Shown here: piece by piece, positions 1-8,695 of the stretch
How the letters are laid out: each line of letters opens with the position of its first letter
Position numbering within the stretch: the first letter of the stretch is position 1
Origin: Chrysogorgia sp. JL179-B06
Taxonomy: Eukaryota; Cnidaria; Anthozoa; Scleralcyonacea; Chrysogorgiidae
Direction of reading: 5' to 3'
Assembly: GCA_035772405.1 (NCBI GenBank)
Contig: JAYKKM010000224.1
Location: forward strand, 751,001-815,000
Length of the DNA: 64,000 nucleotides
Notes under the pieces: generated by a model
Told to the model about the DNA's origin: nothing
Databases searched by the model: none
Seen by the model: the letters and a program-made list of their open reading frames with translations, nothing else
Program-made: the position numbers and the translations under genes

Positions 1-533
1 TTAGAAAAAGAGAAAGTGGAAAAAATAGAAAGTGGGAAAAAGAGAAAGTGAGAAAAAGAGAAAGTGTGAAAAAGAGAAAGTGGGGAAAAAAGAAAGTGCA
101 GGGAAAAAGAGAAAGTGCAGGGAAAAAGAGAAAGTGCAGGGAAAAAGAGAAAGTGGGAAAATAGAAAGCGGGAAAAAGAGAAGAATAGAAAGTGGGAAAA
201 AGAGAAGTGGGAAAAAGAGAAAGTGGGAAAATAGAAAGTGGGAAAAAGAGAAAGTGGGAAAAAGAGAAAGTTAGAAAAAGAGAAAGTGGAAAAAATAGAA
301 AGTGGGAAAAATAGAAAGTGAGAAAAAGAGAAAGTGGGGAAAAGAGAAAGTGGGGAAAAGAGAAAGTGAGAAAAAGAGAAAGTGGGAAAATAGAGAGCGG
401 GAAAAAGAGAAAGTGGGAAAATAGAAAGTGGGAAAACTTCTAAAACGATGCAAAATGGGAAAAAGAGAAAGTTAGAAAAAGAGAAAGTGGGAAAAAGAGA
501 AAGTGGAAAAAGAGAAAGTGAGAAAAAGACAAA
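1..533. repeat. Purine-rich minisatellite (GAAAAAGAGAAAGTGG-like unit)
   Basis: Degenerate tandem copies of a 13-16 base unit, AGAAAGTGGGAAAA with variants, fill the left edge. One strand is nearly all purine. The long reading frames across it are low-complexity artefacts of the repeat and are not treated as genes. The array runs off the window's left end, so its true size is unknown. Confidence 0.9.
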
Positions 534-703
534 GCAGTTCCAATAAGAAAACTTTCTGTACACCGATCATTCATCAAAAAAGATAGATTAGAGAAGAGTG
601 TTAACCGTGACGCATTGCACGCTCGGTCGGCCAAATTCCCTTAGTGAACTCATCCGTGAATACCTTGTCAATCCTTGATATAAATTATTCATTTTGTCTT
701 TAA

Positions 704-1573
704 TTGAAAGAAGTACTTTTCAATCGTTTTTATCTGGATATTGTTTGCCAATATAGTGTTCCAGAATGTATTCACGCTGATCAAGGCCGCGGAACTTTGT
801 GCCAAGGAAACGGCCAAGCTGAGAGAAAAAAACAGAGCGCGCTTGTAGAGGCTTTAGATCAAACAGACTGGGACGTACCAGAAATTGCCTTCTGCTTATC
901 AGCAATAGCTGACAGTGAATAATAAAACAACAAAGGAAACACCGTTCTATATTGCGTTTGGTACTTTGGTTTTGAAGCACAAAATCCAGCAGACATCACT
1001 ATGAGAGACACAACAGCCAAAGCACAAGAGAGCATGAAGGAGTGGGCTAATCGTCTTGATGATCTTAAGGATCTTCATGCTAAAGGCCATTCTCGAATCC
1101 TAAGGCCGACAGAAAACGAATAAAGTGTCAAAACGTGAGATTCACTCCATTCAAGGAAGGGGAGGGAGAAGGTGTGGAAGAAGCACAAAGATCCGAGGCA
1201 AGATCTGGCTAGAAAACTGGATGGACATCGTAATTGGAATGGTCCGTATGACGTGAAAGAAAGGAAGGGAGACACAAAAAAGTATAGACCGTATAATATA
1301 CACATGGATAGGCGACGACAACGGGAGTTGATGATCAATCACAGGCAACTGAAGAGGCACATATCACGCCCTTCATATGTAAGATCTCCACAAGAGACAG
1401 AGCATGAGACGCATAGTGACGAGGTGGGTGTTCCAGCACTGCAGGAATCCGAAGACGATGGAGCAGTTGGTGATGCTGGTTCACAACTGAACGTGGAAAG
1501 AGATGCGACAATACAACGGGTGGATAGGCGCCAACAACGAGCAGGCCATCACGTCGCTGGGCCAACAACTTGA
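704..1573 (+). pseudogene. Decayed Ty3/gypsy-like pol 3' end (integrase remnant)
   Basis: The translation at 704-922 keeps pieces of a retroviral-type integrase core: IHADQGR (second catalytic Asp) and QGNGQAERKK (catalytic Glu). The frame at 1172-1573 reads NGPYDVKER and then a hydrophilic tail, as expected after the integrase core of gypsy-type pol. The frames are broken by stops and shifts between 922 and 1172, and no reverse transcriptase or LTR is seen nearby. I read this as the 3' remnant of one inserted retroelement. The family assignment rests on the short integrase motifs only. Confidence 0.5.
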
Positions 1574-1575
1574 GC

Positions 1576-1918
1576 GGACAAGAAGTTTCTCAGAATTTTT
1601 AATTTAATTTAATTTAATCAACTTCAAAATTTACAAATTAGAGAAATGCTTAATATTTCAATAACCATTTACAGTAATTTATTGTGGTTTTCGTAATCAT
1701 TGGTTTCTCAGGCTTTACCTGGTCTGAGATGTGGTCATCTGCGATCCAGATGAAAGATGAATGATGATAATGAATGATTACAGTAATAATGGAATTTAAG
1801 GTCAGTTAAGGGTTTAAAAAAGGAAATCATAATAGCATAAACCGCCAGTTATTATAAATTACTCAATTAATATAAAACCAACTAATATACATCAATTAAT
1901 ATATATATAAAGTACAAA
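1576..1918. other. AT-rich spacer, no gene seen
   Basis: Short TTTAA-rich runs and stop-filled frames. I see no conserved motif, RNA gene or clear repeat. Confidence 0.6.
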
Positions 1919-2275
1919 TCATAAGTCAAAAGATGGAGGATTAGATAGAAATTTATCAAAATAAAAATTAGTAAGGGCAAATTTGAAGATATCCAGTGAC
2001 TTAGATAATTCTCTGATATGTAAACTATTCCAAAGACGACTTCTTTTGTCGGAAATAGGAATTCTTAAAGGTCTCAGGGAACTTTTAAATGAGATGGTCG
2101 ATGTTTCTAAGAGTTCTTGAGCTTCTGTTTCATTACGTTCCTTGGATACCTTCCTCTTTGTAGAACCACTTGCAAAATGTCGTGGACGTTGGTGCCTGTC
2201 CATTACACTCATTCCTGCAAGAAAATTTGTGTTTATTTTATTTGCGACAATTTGAATATTTACAAAGTCCAACAC
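1919..2275 (-). pseudogene. Possible transposon-derived fragment (hAT/ZMYM-like start plus LINE-like tail)
   Basis: The 118-residue leftward frame has two unlike halves. Around residues 25-60 it reads MDRHQRPRHFASGSTKRK, a basic stretch like the start of some hAT or ZMYM1-like proteins. The C-terminal half reads SRLWNSL followed by SKSLDIFK, which resembles the last residues of LINE reverse transcriptases. This is probably a chance joining of two relics. Both assignments rest on short motifs. Confidence 0.25.
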
Positions 2276-2537
2276 AATAAACCTAAATTAATTTAAAAAT
2301 TGTAGAAAATACTTTTAAATTCAAAAAGAAAAATATTTTAATCATTAAATATTCTTAATATAATCTTATTTAATAAACTAGGCTGTAAAACTAAACGTTT
2401 CGTTACTAGTTGCAAAAGTTTCGAATTCAAATAACTTAAACAGTTCAACTTTTCCAATTTGTTTTGTTTCAATGAATTCGGTTACCAGACTCCCGCGTCT
2501 TCTTGCATCCCGCCCTATCCTATACCATCCATCCGCC

Positions 2538-2568
2538 CTATACTAATCTACGCGTTTGTTACTACGAG
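2538..2568 (+). mobile_element. LINE reverse transcriptase relic, left piece
   Basis: The last bases before the outer element translate as IYAFVTTR. The sequence resumes just after the element, from 26094, with LDYCNSL in the same frame. Together these are the conserved end region of a non-LTR reverse transcriptase. The LINE was therefore already present, and is probably 5'-truncated near 2538, when the outer element landed in it. Confidence 0.7.
2563..2568. repeat. Target-site duplication TACGAG, left copy (outer element)
   Basis: TACGAG stands immediately before the 5'-AGTAGGTA terminus and recurs at 26088-26093 immediately after the complementary terminus. A 6-bp duplication is the Polinton/Maverick signature. 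Confidence 0.9.
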
Positions 2569-2834
2569 AGTAGGTATCCCCCCCATACAGCGCCCAAAGG
2601 GATGCCGCCTCATTAAAAAAGTCATTAAGAAATGAAACAATGGTGCATGTTCGGTCAACATGCGGATCACTTTTGGGTGATTAACGGATAGAATAGTACA
2701 CTAACTTAAACCTCATTGGTGAATTTTCAGTCGGACCTCTGCGAAGACATCTCCCTCTTCTTCGCGCGTTTTCCGAGGCAGAACAAAGAGCGTTGCGTAC
2801 AAAAAGTAATTAGTATTGTTAGTGTGACGAACGC
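2569..2834. repeat. Outer element terminal inverted repeat, left
   Basis: Starts AGTAGGTAT, then a run of 7 C, then ATACAGCGCCC. It is nearly identical to the complement of 25805-26087. The main difference is the homopolymer: 7 C here against 24 G at the right end. Confidence 0.93.
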
Positions 2835-2915
2835 GTGGCGAACGGAATTACTTAATTAGTATTCAAGGGGCTCTGTGTGTTAAGAACGAAAGTAACTAGT
2901 ATGGTAATCATCGAG

Positions 2916-2922
2916 TATATAA
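2916..2922 (+). promoter_or_regulatory. TATA box upstream of the 160-aa gene
   Basis: TATATAA lies about 120 bases before the ATG at 3038, outside the terminal repeat. Spacing suggests transcription starts near 2945 with a 5' leader of about 90 bases. Confidence 0.5.
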
Positions 2923-3037
2923 GCGACAAACAGAGTGAGAGTCAGTACTTTGCCTACAGTGTTTCGCTTGTGGAGTTTGCTGCCTTGGATAATTGTTTGG
3001 TTTGGTTTGGAACGTTTGCTAGAAGCTTTAGAAGAGT

Positions 3038-3520
3038 ATGACTTTTCGAAGAAATAATCCTCGTTTTTCAAAACAAGCAGAGTGGAAGGATCATGTCCAT
3101 GTAGACGAAGTCTCCGTAGCTAATTATCAGAAGCTGTTCCCGTTGATTGAGACCATTTTTACCGATGCTTTGATGGGAGAAGTCCAGAAACTTTGCAAAG
3201 AGAAATGTGGCGGTTGCGAGATTGATCATCCCAGTCAAAGACAACATGATTGCTTAATGCTAACAGAAGAAGAACGGTGGAGTCTATACTGTGAAGAGGC
3301 CATGGCAAACGTGAATGAACGTGTTGGGCCGGAATTCAATGAAGCTCTAAGAGTATTGAAACTGCGCAACCATGGAGATACTTTAGATCATTTAAGACAT
3401 TTGAAAAGAACTTCAGAAACAATGTTATACGCATTATGGGATTATTGTCAAAAGATATTGACTCCTGAAACTAAGTGTATTCTAGGTTATTTAAGATATT
3501 GGCGTGAAATGAATCAGTAA
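3038..3520 (+). CDS. Cys/His-motif protein of the outer Polinton-like element
   Basis: A 160-residue protein of unknown function. Near residues 52-70 it has a compact CxxxxCGGC...DHPSQRQH..C cluster that could bind zinc. The C-terminal half is helical and charged, with no signal peptide or membrane segment. A TATA box precedes it, and it is the first gene after the left terminal repeat, pointing inward. I associate this motif with virus-like elements of aquatic invertebrates but cannot name a function. The frame is intact with an ATG start. Regulatory or DNA-binding roles are possible but unproven. Confidence 0.7.
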   Translation: MTFRRNNPRFSKQAEWKDHVHVDEVSVANYQKLFPLIETIFTDALMGEVQKLCKEKCGGCEIDHPSQRQHDCLMLTEEERWSLYCEEAMANVNERVGPEFNEALRVLKLRNHGDTLDHLRHLKRTSETMLYALWDYCQKILTPETKCILGYLRYWREMNQ

Positions 3521-3787
3521 ACTATTATTATATCATGTTGCTTAGTAAATTTTGATCATTTTGAATATTAAATACGTTTGCTGATATGTCACGTGTGTAA
3601 TTAGTGTTGTCACGAGTCTATATCGAATGCTTTTTCGGTGCTTAAGGGGGGAAAAAAGTATTGCCAAGTGTGGAACTCGAATGCATGAATTACAAAATAA
3701 GGTTTCTTGGCAGAAAAAGTATAATTGAACGGCTTTACTTCATAGAGAACGACCGAGTGAGGAGTTCGAACGATGATATAAAGCGGA
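3521..3787. other. Spacer between the 160-aa gene and the internal inverted repeat
   Basis: AT-rich DNA that should contain the 3' untranslated region of the preceding gene. A leftward frame of 80 codons starts in the adjacent inverted repeat but has no recognisable features. Confidence 0.4.
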
Positions 3788-3970
3788 CTAACTAAACTTA
3801 ACAGCTTGAATAAATTTGTCCACCTGCTCATAGATAAAAGCGTGGGAGCCATTAAGCGTAATTAAAGGTTACATGCAATTCCACAGACAAAAGAGGGCAC
3901 ACATATTTCGATAAACACATCAAATAAATAGTATACAATATTGAGTTTATGAGATTTTTATTTCAAGTTA
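3788..3970. repeat. Internal inverted repeat with poly(A) region, left copy
   Basis: About 183 bp repeated in inverse orientation at 25072-25251. Read leftward it begins just after the ATPase stop codon with TTGAAATAAAAATC, which includes the polyadenylation signal AATAAA. The right copy lies in the same relation to the zinc-ribbon gene. The two outward-facing transcripts therefore end in the same sequence. Confidence 0.85.
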
Positions 3971-3976
3971 TAAATA

Positions 3977-5431
3977 CTAATAAGGCCTACTTCTAAGGGA
4001 ATATCTAGGCGTTTTAATTTTAAAAGTTTTTCGATATTCTTCCTGGTCTTCAGGCGTTAATGTTGCCACATTTTGTTCTGTCATCGGTAAATATTTTGAT
4101 CTAGTCATCGATAGATGGTGTTCATATTCACCTCTTTCTTCAGGGGTCATCCTTGCTAAATCGCTCTTTTTCCAATCGGAAGAACTTTCCCAATTATTAA
4201 AGAAGTTTCGTTTAAGCTTTGGTTGTTCTGTCGAAACTGTAGTTGGTGGTGTCAAAAAATAGGCTTTAGGTGTAGTAGGAACCTGGTGAGGATCGGACGG
4301 GAGGTATTCTGTAGAATCATATTGCGTTGGAGTCTTTGGGATATTGCTTTCAGTTTGAAGATTATTTTGAACTGGAACCTGGTCGTGGAGTTGATTTTGG
4401 AAGGACAGAAAACGTTTAAGCTCATTAGAGTAGAGTATATTCTTCACATCTGGTGTTAACTGAGGCGTCTGTATAATATTATGCATCTGTTCGCCCGAGT
4501 TGTACATAGCGTTGAGGATGGGCGATTGTTGATACGATAGCTTTCGAATATAACGGTTTAGGTTTTGTTGGTCAGCGGTATTTTCGTAGGGCATCACGTT
4601 CGATTTCAGTTGATATTGGTCACCGGTGATAGGTGGTTGTTCATATGACCGCTTTCGAATATAATGGTCCATGTCTAGTTGACCAGTGGTATTTTCATCT
4701 GGTAGCACATTCGTTTTTAATCGATGTTGATCATCGGTAGTCGGTTTTAGATCAAGCATGAGATATCCGTGTGGACGCTTTGTCGCTTCCTCGTAACTTT
4801 TCATAAACTCTTGAACATGACCAGGGTTAACTTGTCGTGCTAAGACTGAGATTTGTTGCTTGTCCCGTGGAGATTTGAACAGTACGATATAGTGGGCGTT
4901 GAGGCTGATATTTCTGGTTTCTTTGCCTTGATGAAATATATTTTGAACAATATAGATCACAGACAGATTCCGATGATGACTTCCTTTTGTGAATAAATCG
5001 GCAATACGTTTATCGTCCCCTGACTGAGCCATAAGATCGTCGAGAACGATGAGGCTGCGTTCAGAGACATCTAAGAAGTTCTTTTCGGCAATGTCGTCAT
5101 GTATTCCTTCATTGAGTTCAATGCCTGGTATAGTTGTGATCATATCCAAGTACATAGGTTGCCACTGGCCATAACACCAAATGATACGTTCAGGAGGGGG
5201 ACTGATGGTTGCTTGAGCGTTTTCCAAAAGCTTTTTCACCCAAACGGTCTTGCCACTTTGAGTACATCCAGCCACAATACACGTAAAAGGATGTTTCATA
5301 ACGGAAGATCCACCGACGACTGAAGGCTGAGCATTAAAATGGTCACCTCCTCCATGGACGTACTTGATATGACGCTGAAGATTACCTCGGGTTGAAAAGT
5401 TCTTTCCGCATATATCACAGGCAAATGACAT
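3977..5431 (-). CDS. Packaging-type (A32/FtsK-like) ATPase with N-terminal C2H2 finger
   Basis: The ATG at 5431 gives about 484 residues. Nine further codons upstream exist only from a TTG. Residues 3-27 form a C2H2 finger (CDIC...HIKYVH). A P-loop follows, GCTQSGKT (about 55-62), then Walker B LIVLDD (about 127-132) and a VQN sensor (about 163). This arrangement is that of A32-like genome-packaging ATPases of Polintons and large DNA viruses. The C-terminal half is a long, low-complexity extension rich in Pro, Gln and Asn with repeats around DQ(H/Y)xLK. The expected role is DNA translocation into capsids. The P-loop and Walker B look intact. It is transcribed leftward into the internal inverted repeat with its poly(A) signal. 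Confidence 0.8.
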   Translation of the reverse strand: MSFACDICGKNFSTRGNLQRHIKYVHGGGDHFNAQPSVVGGSSVMKHPFTCIVAGCTQSGKTVWVKKLLENAQATISPPPERIIWCYGQWQPMYLDMITTIPGIELNEGIHDDIAEKNFLDVSERSLIVLDDLMAQSGDDKRIADLFTKGSHHRNLSVIYIVQNIFHQGKETRNISLNAHYIVLFKSPRDKQQISVLARQVNPGHVQEFMKSYEEATKRPHGYLMLDLKPTTDDQHRLKTNVLPDENTTGQLDMDHYIRKRSYEQPPITGDQYQLKSNVMPYENTADQQNLNRYIRKLSYQQSPILNAMYNSGEQMHNIIQTPQLTPDVKNILYSNELKRFLSFQNQLHDQVPVQNNLQTESNIPKTPTQYDSTEYLPSDPHQVPTTPKAYFLTPPTTVSTEQPKLKRNFFNNWESSSDWKKSDLARMTPEERGEYEHHLSMTRSKYLPMTEQNVATLTPEDQEEYRKTFKIKTPRYSLRSRPY

Positions 5432-5477
5432 GTTCACTCGGTGAAGACTAGAAGCCAAATGATGTTTCTCAGGAATG

Positions 5478-6236
5478 TTCTATGAATTTATCCTTATCCT
5501 TATCTTTATCTTTATGGCCTTATCCTTATCCTTATGGCCTTATATCCTATATAGCTTATCTTTATCTTTATGGCCTTATCCTTATCCTTATGGCCTTATC
5601 CTATATAGCTTATCTTTATGGCCTTATCTTTATCTTTATGGCCTTATCTTTATCTTTATGGCCTTATCTTTATCTTTATGGCCTTATCTTTATCTTTATG
5701 GCCTTATCTTTATCTTTATGGCCTTATCTTTATCTTTATGGCCTTATCTTTATCTTTATGGCCTTATCTTTATCTTTATGGCCTTATCTTTATCTTTATG
5801 GCCTTATCTTTATCTTTATGGCCTTATCTTTATCTTTATGGCCTTATCTTTATCTTTATGGCCTTATCTTTATCTTTATGGCCTTATCTTTATCTTTATG
5901 GCCTTATCTTTATCTTTATGGCCTTATCTTTATCTTTATGGCCTTATCTTTATCTTTATGGCCTTATCTTTATCTTTATGGCCTTATCCTTATCCTTATC
6001 CTTATCCTTATCCTTATCCTTATCCTTATCCTTATCCTTATCCTTATCCTTATCCTTATCCTTATCCTTATCCTATATAGCTTATCCTTATCCTTATCCT
6101 TATCCTTATCCTTATCCTTATCCTTATCCTTATCCTATATAGCTTATCCTTATCCTTATCCTTATCCTTATCCTTATCCTTATCCTTATCCTTATCTTTA
6201 TCTTTATCTTTATCCTTATGTCCTTATGTTATCTTG
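5478..6236. repeat. Microsatellite/minisatellite block between divergent genes
   Basis: About 20 copies of a 20-bp unit (TTATCTTTATCTTTATGGCC) are followed by (CCTTAT)n with CCTATATAGCTT interruptions. The long Leu/Ser/Tyr frames read through it are artefacts. The block sits in the space between the leftward ATPase gene and the rightward pX-like gene. Confidence 0.95.
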
Positions 6237-6261
6237 CCATGAGTAAATGAGTAAAGAGTAA

Positions 6262-6268
6262 TATAAAA
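6262..6268 (+). promoter_or_regulatory. TATA box of the pX-like gene
   Basis: TATAAAA, 53 bases before the ATG at 6321, just downstream of the microsatellite. Confidence 0.5.
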
Positions 6269-6320
6269 GGTGTACTTCAGGGGGTGACCTCGTCATTTAT
6301 GCGTTGGCTATCGTACAGAG

Positions 6321-6638
6321 ATGTTTAACAAGAAGCAGAGAGCTTTTCTTCGACATTACTGTTTGTCGAATTCTGGAGAACAACAGGCGCTTCTTGAGAG
6401 AGCTACCCCCGAACAAGTTAAGTGTATACATGACTGTATCCATAATGTTTGCAAAATGAAATACGAATTACCTCGGGAAACGATCGAAAAAGTGAGACCG
6501 TACGAAAACGACATAAGTACTTTAGTTGACCCCGGAAGAAGTTTCATGAGAAAGAAACAAATACTGGTCCAGCGAGGAGGAGGATTTCTCGGTCTGTTAC
6601 TTGGTCCAGTTTTAGAAGGACTTGCAGAATTAGTATAA
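6321..6638 (+). CDS. pX-like small basic/hydrophobic protein
   Basis: A 105-residue protein with a helical Cys/Leu-containing first half. It ends in a basic patch (MRKKQ), then VQRGGG and the glycine/leucine-rich tail FLGLLLGPVLEGL. A basic patch with a hydrophobic glycine-rich end recalls the pX-type core peptides of adenoviruses and the small proteins that accompany Polinton and adintovirus gene sets. By analogy it would be a virion or DNA-condensing component, but nothing here proves that. It lies upstream of the interrupted zinc-ribbon gene, whose TATA box overlaps its stop codon. Confidence 0.6.
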   Translation: MFNKKQRAFLRHYCLSNSGEQQALLERATPEQVKCIHDCIHNVCKMKYELPRETIEKVRPYENDISTLVDPGRSFMRKKQILVQRGGGFLGLLLGPVLEGLAELV

Positions 6639-6640
6639 AA
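6634..6640 (+). promoter_or_regulatory. TATA box of the interrupted zinc-ribbon gene
   Basis: TATAAAA overlaps the pX-like stop codon, 42 bases before the ATG at 6676. Confidence 0.45.
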
Positions 6641-6675
6641 GAAATCAGTTCATTGTACTAGAGTCAGTCGAAGTC

Positions 6676-6732
6676 ATGGACACCAGCGAAGAAACATCTC
6701 CCTTTTACAATGATCAACGCATTCGACATGTA
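6676..6732 (+). pseudogene. 5' part of the interrupted acidic zinc-ribbon gene
   Basis: The ATG at 6676 opens 19 codons that run straight into the nested element. The last two codons are the target duplication CATGTA. The frame continues in phase on the far side of the nested element (24389-24940). The break is purely the insertion plus the 6-bp duplication, with no other damage visible. Any transcript from this promoter would now run into the nested element's terminal hairpin. Confidence 0.75.
6727..6732. repeat. Target-site duplication CATGTA, left copy (nested Polinton)
   Basis: Matches 24389-24394 exactly, directly flanking the AGTAGTATAG termini. Confidence 0.95.
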
Positions 6733-6833
6733 AGTAGTATAGAAAGTGGGGCTACCAGCGCATTTTTCCATTTTTTCATGCTTCGCAATCAAAATTGAAA
6801 AAGTTCGCTGTTAACCCCACTTTCGAGACTACT
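6733..6833. repeat. Left terminal hairpin of the nested Polinton
   Basis: The outer arm AGTAGTATAGAAAGTGGGG pairs with an inner arm CCCCACTTTCGAGACTACT. Further imperfect pairing covers the AAAAAGTTCGC stretch, with a short tip near 6781-6797. The first 48 bases of the outer arm match the complement of the right end with one substitution and one T indel. Confidence 0.85.
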
Positions 6834-6865
6834 AAAACGATACGAAATGAAATTCGTTAAGTAAG

Positions 6866-7564
6866 TTAAACTCGGGAACCGTCACGCGTTTCCAGGAGTA
6901 GTTTTTCGAGCACTAGTGTGTAATCATGGGGTGGGTATACATAGAGATAGAGCATTTTGTTTCTTGGTGCATTTTTTTTAATGAGACTTGACCCTCTAAC
7001 TAGCCTAGTCACGTTCTTCATGGTGCGTGTGAAGCTGTCTTCTAGTTCTTCGCGTTTTGGACTGTTCTTTCTCATGAGACTTGGATCTTTCTCGAGCCTA
7101 GCCACGTCCCGCATGGCGCGTGTGATTTTGTCGTCTAGTTCTTCACGTTTCGGCTTTTTCTTAAACCTAGCCGCGTTACACATGGTGTGTGTGAGACTGT
7201 CTTCTAGTTCTTCACGTTTTGGACTACCCTTCGGGTATAGTTGTCGTCCGAGCTCTATAAACTGGTTGTAGGAGAGTAGTAACTCTTTGTCTAGTCTTGC
7301 TGACTTCTCCTCCCTTGCTGACTTCTCCTCCCTTGCTGACTTCTCCTCCCTTGACTCATGTGAGAGCCAGAGAGGTGGGAGATCTGTAAACTGGTTGTTG
7401 AAGAGTGTTAACTCTTTGTTTAGTCTTGCTGACTTCTCCTCCCTTGACTCATGTGAGAGCCAGAGAGGTGGGAGATCTATAAACTGGTTGTTGAAGAGTG
7501 TTAACTCTTTGTTTAGTCTTGGTGACTTCTCCTCCACTGACTCCTGACGTTCTTCACTTCTCAT
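6866..7564 (-). CDS. Charged internal-repeat protein
   Basis: A 232-residue protein with a true ATG at 7564. It is built from repeats: two copies of a block with EEKSARLNKELTLFNNQF and DLPPLWLSHESR, a run of three EEKSAR units, then three copies of a KREELEDSxTRTM block. It is strongly charged and probably coiled-coil, with no membrane segment. It is the leftmost gene, ending close to the left hairpin. The upstream DNA resembles the start of the 76-codon frame at 7924-8154, so the two are duplicated relatives. Function unknown. The repeat units differ by few substitutions, pointing to recent tandem expansion. Confidence 0.6.
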   Translation of the reverse strand: MRSEERQESVEEKSPRLNKELTLFNNQFIDLPPLWLSHESREEKSARLNKELTLFNNQFTDLPPLWLSHESREEKSAREEKSAREEKSARLDKELLLSYNQFIELGRQLYPKGSPKREELEDSLTHTMCNAARFKKKPKREELDDKITRAMRDVARLEKDPSLMRKNSPKREELEDSFTRTMKNVTRLVRGSSLIKKNAPRNKMLYLYVYPPHDYTLVLEKLLLETRDGSRV

Positions 7565-7608
7565 TGAGTCAGTATATGCTCATGTCTTTAGGTCGTTTTG
7601 TGAATTGC

Positions 7609-7679
7609 AAGGTCAAGGTCAAGACGCGGTAGTCACGTGGTCAGCACGTAGTCAAGGTCAAGGTCAAGTTTCAAGGTCA
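7609..7679. promoter_or_regulatory. Array of five AAGGTCA half-sites
   Basis: AAGGTCA occurs at 7609, 7615, 7654, 7660 and 7673, four of them in overlapping pairs. TCAAGGTCA is the extended half-site bound by monomeric nuclear receptors of the SF-1/ERR type. The array lies upstream of the leftward 232-aa gene. The regulatory role is inference. Confidence 0.4.
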
Positions 7680-7691
7680 AGTTCCGAGAAT

Positions 7692-7792
7692 TCCTTAAAA
7701 AGGGGCGTGGCCGAGACGTCTTAAAAAAGGGCGTGGCAGAGATGCTTTGAAAAAGGGGTGTGGCCGAGATGCCTTAAAAGAGGGCGTGGCCT
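7692..7792. repeat. Four tandem TTAAAA-GGGGCGTGGCC units
   Basis: Units of about 27 bp, each a TTAAAA-like run followed by GGGCGTGGC or GGGGTGTGG and GAGA(C/T)G, start near 7693, 7719, 7745 and 7772. GGGCGTGG is a typical KLF/Sp1-type site. Together with the AAGGTCA array this forms a compact repeat region between two leftward genes. Confidence 0.55.
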
Positions 7793-7923
7793 ACTTTTTA
7801 GGAATCTATGTGATTTTCCAGGAATCAGATCTGTTTGGAATCTACGCGATTTGGATAAGTGCGTTGGTACCCCCATGTTACGTCGTTTTTGTGTTGATCG
7901 TTTGAGCTATTTGAGACGGCTGG

Positions 7924-8154
7924 TCATCCTTTTCCCGAGTCAGTATGTTTAAACCTCTCGTCTAGTTCGTCACGTTCTGATCTATTCTTGACGAAGAGTT
8001 GTCGTTTGAGCTCTCTAACCTGATAGGTAAGCAACAACTCTTTGTTGAGTCTCGTTGTCTTTTCTTCCACTGATTCCTCACGTTCTACACTCGTTAAGTT
8101 TGTATATACTCGTGTCTTTAAGTCGTTTTGTGAATTATCGTGATTAGGTAGCAC
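7924..8154 (-). pseudogene. Short paralogue of the internal-repeat protein
   Basis: A 76-codon leftward frame with EREESVEEKTTRLNKELLL and KRQLFVKNRSERDELDERF. Both segments align with the 232-aa protein. The frame has no ATG, and its first possible start is a GTG at 8154. It may therefore be a decayed copy or need an unusual start. The upstream sequences of the two (around 7585-7607 and 8114-8136) are also similar, showing duplication of a whole gene-plus-promoter segment. Confidence 0.45.
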
Positions 8155-8161
8155 TGTCTCC

Positions 8162-8695
8162 TTACTCGTTCGGGGGTTCCCCCTCGGGGATTTCCCCTCT
8201 AGCCATGTGACTGAATACGTGTTTACTAGTTGTTAGTCCACCCGATAACAACCCTAAACAAGGTAGGTAGGGGGATACGTATGATATAAACTTCTCTACG
8301 TCTCTTTTAAGTAGCTGATCAGTAATCAACTCTTTTTCGAGCTTTTCAGGTGATTCAATAGCGTTGAACCCTCCTAACGCGTGGGCGAACTTGCTTATTA
8401 AAAGGTCACAGAGAAACACGTTCGCTTTCTCCATTCTTTTTACCTCCCATTCTTCGTGGATCTTGTTTATGACTTTGTCTGAGGCCTTTTTGAGATAAGC
8501 GATGGATTTGTCTATCTCACCGTCCTCTGAGAGTCTTCTAAGTTCGTCTCGTTTCTTGTCTACATCAGTTTGAGGAGTGTCGTCGACTTGTGACGTGTCG
8601 ATTTGTGGTTCGTCAACTACTTCCTGTTCTGCTTCTCGTATGTCTTCAATTAGTTCGTCAATTGTCTCGAGATTTTTTGTCTTACGTTTTGGCAT
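8162..8695 (-). CDS. 177-aa protein with acidic N-terminal region
   Basis: Starts at the ATG at 8695, overlapping the end of the ATPase gene by 14 bases. The N terminus is basic (MPKRKTK) and then strongly acidic through about residue 60. The middle is helical (KKASDKVINKIHEEWEVK). The C-terminal part is more hydrophobic (YVSPYLPCLGLLSGG). GTATAGTATA lies 5 bases before the start codon. I do not recognise the family. Its place next to the ATPase and capsid genes suggests a structural or assembly role, without direct evidence. Confidence 0.6.
   Translation of the reverse strand: MPKRKTKNLETIDELIEDIREAEQEVVDEPQIDTSQVDDTPQTDVDKKRDELRRLSEDGEIDKSIAYLKKASDKVINKIHEEWEVKRMEKANVFLCDLLISKFAHALGGFNAIESPEKLEKELITDQLLKRDVEKFISYVSPYLPCLGLLSGGLTTSKHVFSHMARGEIPEGEPPNE

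Noticed and set aside
32..640. Lys/Arg/Glu-rich and Phe/Ser-rich open frames on both strands
   Set aside because: They are translations of the purine minisatellite and have no non-repeat content.
3610..3852. 80-codon leftward frame starting MAPTLLSMSRW
   Set aside because: No recognisable motif. Its start lies in the internal inverted repeat, and the other copy of that repeat hits a stop after 14 codons, so coding constraint is not shared.
5475..6246. Three long open frames rich in Leu, Ser, Tyr and Pro
   Set aside because: Simple-repeat translation; all three frames are open because the repeat contains no stop.
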